Shown in pieces: positions 15,515 to 17,909 of a stretch of 17,909 nt of DNA. The stretch comes from an uncultured Rhodospirillales bacterium (lineage in GTDB: Bacteria > Pseudomonadota > Alphaproteobacteria > Acetobacterales > Acetobacteraceae), in contig CAIYPH010000799.1 in the NCBI GenBank assembly GCA_903928045.1, positions 1-17,909 of the forward strand, read 5' to 3'. The notes below the pieces were generated by a model. That model was not told the origin of the DNA, searched no databases, and was given only the letters and a program-made list of their open reading frames with translations. Every line of letters starts with the position of its first letter. Positions within the stretch are counted from its first letter, which is position 1. The position numbers and the translations under genes are program-made.

Positions 15515-17011
15515 GTGTCCGGACTGTCAGTCTCCTTCCAGCACACCCAACCAGCGCAACCCGCCGTCGCCGCGCCGACACCTTCGCCGTCCCCGGCGCC
15601 GGCCCGCGCCCAGCCGGCGCGCCCGGGGCCGGCGACGATCCCGGTGCCGGCAGTCGAGATTTTCGCCGTTGCCAACGAATACATCGAGGCCAACCGGCTC
15701 GACGCCGCCGACCGCATGATCAGCCATGTGCTTGCCGCCATGCCGAACCAGCCCGAGGCGCTGCACACCAAGGGCCTCATCCTGTTCCGCCGCAACCGCA
15801 TCGCCGAGGCGGCCGAGCTGATGGAACGCTCGCTCTCCGCCGGCGGCTTCGGCAAGGCCACGCATTTCCGCAACATCTCCGAGGTCTACCGCCTCCTCAC
15901 CCGCCACGACGAGGCGCTGGTCGCCGCCCGCCGCGCCGTCACGCTCGACCCAGCCGACCCGCTCGGCCCCTTCAACCTCGCGATGGTGCTCTACGACCGC
16001 ATGGAGGTCGACGCCTGCATCGCCGCCGCGCGCCATTCGATCGACCTGCGGCCCAACCTGCCGCAATCCCACATGAAGCTCGGCCAGGCCCTGCTCCTGA
16101 AGGGCGACATGGGGCCGGGCTGGGACCACTACGAATGGCGCTACCAGATCCCCGGCGCCCAGCCGCTGATGCCGAAAACCGAGCAACCGCAATGGGATGG
16201 CCGCGAGCTTGGCCACGGCGAAAAGCTGCTCCTGGTCGGCGACCAGGGGTTCGGCGACGTGGTGATGTTCTCGCGCTACATCCCCTGGGCCCGCGCCCGC
16301 TGCAAGGAGCTCACCATCGCCTGCTCGGCCGAAATGGAGCCGACGCTGCGGCGCATGTTCCCGGGCATCACGCTGGTCACCCGCTGGGACCAGATCGGCC
16401 CCTTCCTCTGTTACTGCCCGTTCTCCGGCCTGCCGCGGCTGCACGGCACGCGGCTTGACAACATCCCTTCCGCCTCGGCCTACCTTCAGGCCGATCCCGC
16501 CCGCGCCGCCCTCTGGCGGGACCGGCTGGACGCCCGGATCACTCCCGGCCAGCGCCGCGTCGCGATCGCCTGGGCCGGGCGGCCGACCCACAACAACGAC
16601 ATCAACCGCACCATCACGCTCGACACCCTGAACCCTCTGTTCGATCTCGAGGGCGTCACCTTCATCTCCGTCCAGAAAGGCCCGGCGACCGCACAGATCG
16701 CCGGCTACCAGGGCCGCGCCCCGCTGCTCAACCTCGATGCCGAAATCAGCGACTTCGAGGACACCGCCGCCATCCTCGAAAACGTCGACCTGCTGGTCTC
16801 AGTCGATACGTCCGTCGTCCATTTCGCCGGCGCCATGGGCCGCCCGGTATGGTCGATGATCCCCTTTGCCCCCGATTGGCGCTGGCTTGCCGAGCGCGAG
16901 GACTCGCCCTGGTATGCCTCGCTCCGGCTGTTTCGTCATGGCGCCCCCCGCCGGTGGGACCTTCTGGTCCCCCGCGTCGCCGATGCGCTGCGCGCCTTTG
17001 TCGCCACCTGA
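15515..17011 (+). CDS. TPR protein fused to a GT9-like glycosyltransferase domain
   Basis: A 498-residue protein. Residues 12-47 are a Pro/Ala-rich linker. Tetratricopeptide repeats follow from about 50 to 195 (for example EALHTKGLILFRRNRIAEAAELMERSL split over 81-107 and PLGPFNLAMVLYDRMEVDAC), ending with the frequent capping segment GPGWDHYEWRYQIPG (200-214). The C-terminal part (235-498) resembles heptosyltransferase/GT-B folds: VGDQGFGDVVMFSRYIP (241-257), IAWAGRPTHNNDINRTI (351-367) and VDLLVSVDTSVVHFAGAMG (424-442), the last being the nucleotide-sugar side. Such proteins are thought to glycosylate surface or flagellar proteins; the acceptor is unknown. No signal peptide or membrane segment. 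Start: GTG 15515 with AGGTGAG 6 nt upstream. It is divergent from M81 and 38 nt ahead of the binding-protein gene. Confidence 0.87.
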   Translation: MSGLSVSFQHTQPAQPAVAAPTPSPSPAPARAQPARPGPATIPVPAVEIFAVANEYIEANRLDAADRMISHVLAAMPNQPEALHTKGLILFRRNRIAEAAELMERSLSAGGFGKATHFRNISEVYRLLTRHDEALVAARRAVTLDPADPLGPFNLAMVLYDRMEVDACIAAARHSIDLRPNLPQSHMKLGQALLLKGDMGPGWDHYEWRYQIPGAQPLMPKTEQPQWDGRELGHGEKLLLVGDQGFGDVVMFSRYIPWARARCKELTIACSAEMEPTLRRMFPGITLVTRWDQIGPFLCYCPFSGLPRLHGTRLDNIPSASAYLQADPARAALWRDRLDARITPGQRRVAIAWAGRPTHNNDINRTITLDTLNPLFDLEGVTFISVQKGPATAQIAGYQGRAPLLNLDAEISDFEDTAAILENVDLLVSVDTSVVHFAGAMGRPVWSMIPFAPDWRWLAEREDSPWYASLRLFRHGAPRRWDLLVPRVADALRAFVAT

Positions 17012-17049
17012 TCCCCGTATCCGATCGAACGCGTCCCAGGAGTCCACAG

Positions 17050-17909
17050 ATGCAGATTTCCCGCCGCACCATCCTCGCCGCCGGATCCGCCCTGCCGCTG
17101 CTTGGCCGCGAAGCCCGTGCCGCCCGCACCCCTGGCACCCTCACCTTCGGCCTCTCCACCTTCCCGCCCAACCTGCTGCCCTGGGCCAACACCGGCACCG
17201 CGCAGGTGACCGTGAAATACTGCGTCATGCGCGGCCTCACCTCCTATGACGCCAAGGGCCTGCTCCGCCCCGAACTGGCGGACTCCTGGACCCGCGACGG
17301 CGACACCGCCTGGGTGTTCAAACTGCGCGACGCGACGTTCAGCAACGGCGCCAAGGTCACCGCCGAGGACGTGAAGTGGACGCTCGAACAGGTCGCCGGC
17401 GAGAAATCCACCGCCTTCATGAAGAACCAGTTCCAGTCCGTCGCCTCCATCGAGACGCCCAACCCCGGCACGGTGCGCATCGTGCTCAAGGCCGCCAACG
17501 TCATGCTGCCCGAGTGGCTCGCCAGCCCGCACATGCCGATCGTCGCCAAGGGCTCGACCGACAACAACGCCACCGCCGTCACCGTCGGCCCCTACAGCAT
17601 CGCCACCCAGGAAAAGGGCGTCTCCATCGACCTCGTGGCCAACCCGAGGTTCTACCGGCCGGGCGCCCCCAAAACCGCGGCCATCCGCTTCGTCGCCTAC
17701 GCCGATGAGAACCTTCGCGTCGCCGCCCTGCAGGCCGGCGATGTCGACATCATCGAATACGTGCCCTGGCAGTCCATGACCCCCATCGAGGCCGACAAGC
17801 GCCTCAAGATGACCAACGTAGACGGCCCCTTCATGGCGCTGAGCTTCAACGGCCAGGGTGCCTTCAAGGACACGCGCGTCCGCCAGGCCGTGGCCTTCGG
17901 CATCAAGCG
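17050..17909 (+). CDS. ABC transporter substrate-binding protein, family 5 (peptide type), partial
   Basis: The first 286 codons are present and the frame runs off the window. It begins MQISRRTILAAGSALPLLG, a leader with S-R-R-T-I-L that fits the twin-arginine motif, then a likely cleavage after ARA near residue 24. The mature part matches SBP_bac_5 proteins (DppA/OppA/NikA group): TLTFGLSTFPPNLLPW, LAPELADSW-like region LLRPELADSWTRDG, VFKLRDATFSNGAKVTAEDVKWTLE (codons 97-121 region) and ALQAGDVDIIEYVPW. The last visible residues KDTRVRQAVAFGIK are the conserved 'vR.A...AiD' segment. It would deliver dipeptides, oligopeptides or a similar solute to a permease pair expected downstream. ATG 17050 has AGGAG 7 nt upstream. 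Specific ligand not readable. Confidence 0.93.
   Translation, partial: MQISRRTILAAGSALPLLGREARAARTPGTLTFGLSTFPPNLLPWANTGTAQVTVKYCVMRGLTSYDAKGLLRPELADSWTRDGDTAWVFKLRDATFSNGAKVTAEDVKWTLEQVAGEKSTAFMKNQFQSVASIETPNPGTVRIVLKAANVMLPEWLASPHMPIVAKGSTDNNATAVTVGPYSIATQEKGVSIDLVANPRFYRPGAPKTAAIRFVAYADENLRVAALQAGDVDIIEYVPWQSMTPIEADKRLKMTNVDGPFMALSFNGQGAFKDTRVRQAVAFGIK

Noticed and set aside
15527..16591. A 354-codon minus-strand frame under the TPR-glycosyltransferase gene
   Set aside because: It is antisense to clear TPR and GT-B motifs and has a biased composition (Gly/Ala/Arg/Val).

Overview
The window is about 17.9 kb of very GC-rich, gene-dense bacterial chromosome. It holds 18 protein-coding genes and no RNA genes, mobile elements, CRISPR arrays or long repeats that I can see. 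Codon use (G/C third positions, GTG/TTG starts), the gene families (PotF/PotB/PotC-type transporter, DUF1194, NIPSNAP, M81/MlrC peptidase, class Ib aminotransferases, VOC and tandem CDGSH proteins) and the domain styles suggest an alphaproteobacterium, possibly of the Acetobacteraceae/Rhodospirillales type. That placement is inference; no phylogenetic marker is present.

Minus-strand block, 11318 down to 1. Thirteen genes run in one direction with short gaps or overlaps: a periplasmic polyamine-type binding protein, a NIPSNAP protein, a secreted VWA (DUF1194) protein, two PotB/PotC-like permeases, two tandem class Ib aspartate-type aminotransferases, a double GNAT acetyltransferase, a VOC protein and a sulfotransferase-like protein. 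After a 127-bp gap with a candidate promoter and a GC hairpin comes a second unit: a tandem CDGSH iron-sulfur protein, a creatininase-family amidohydrolase, a DapA-superfamily aldolase/lyase that lacks the DapA catalytic residues, and a GNAT gene cut by the window edge. The transporter set has no ATPase in this window.

Plus-strand pair, 11440-13898. Divergent from the binding-protein gene are a type-B carboxylesterase and, overlapping it by 4 nt, a MetX-like alpha/beta hydrolase. Eighteen bases later they converge on an M81 (MlrC-like) metallopeptidase on the minus strand (13917-15374).

Right end. Divergent from the M81 gene across a 140-bp region with a perfect 7-bp inverted repeat lie a TPR plus GT9-like glycosyltransferase fusion and the start of a family-5 (dipeptide/oligopeptide-type) binding protein with a twin-arginine-like leader, which continues past the window.

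Taken together the content looks like accessory nitrogen and organic-amide scavenging: uptake of polyamines or peptides, hydrolysis of amides, esters and peptides, transamination and acetylation. I found no clear defence system, mobile element or secondary-metabolite core. The most unusual points are the ATPase-less polyamine-type operon carrying NIPSNAP and VWA genes, the VWA gene whose signal peptide is reachable only from a CTG start, and the DapA-like enzyme with a rebuilt active site beside a creatininase and a CDGSH protein.
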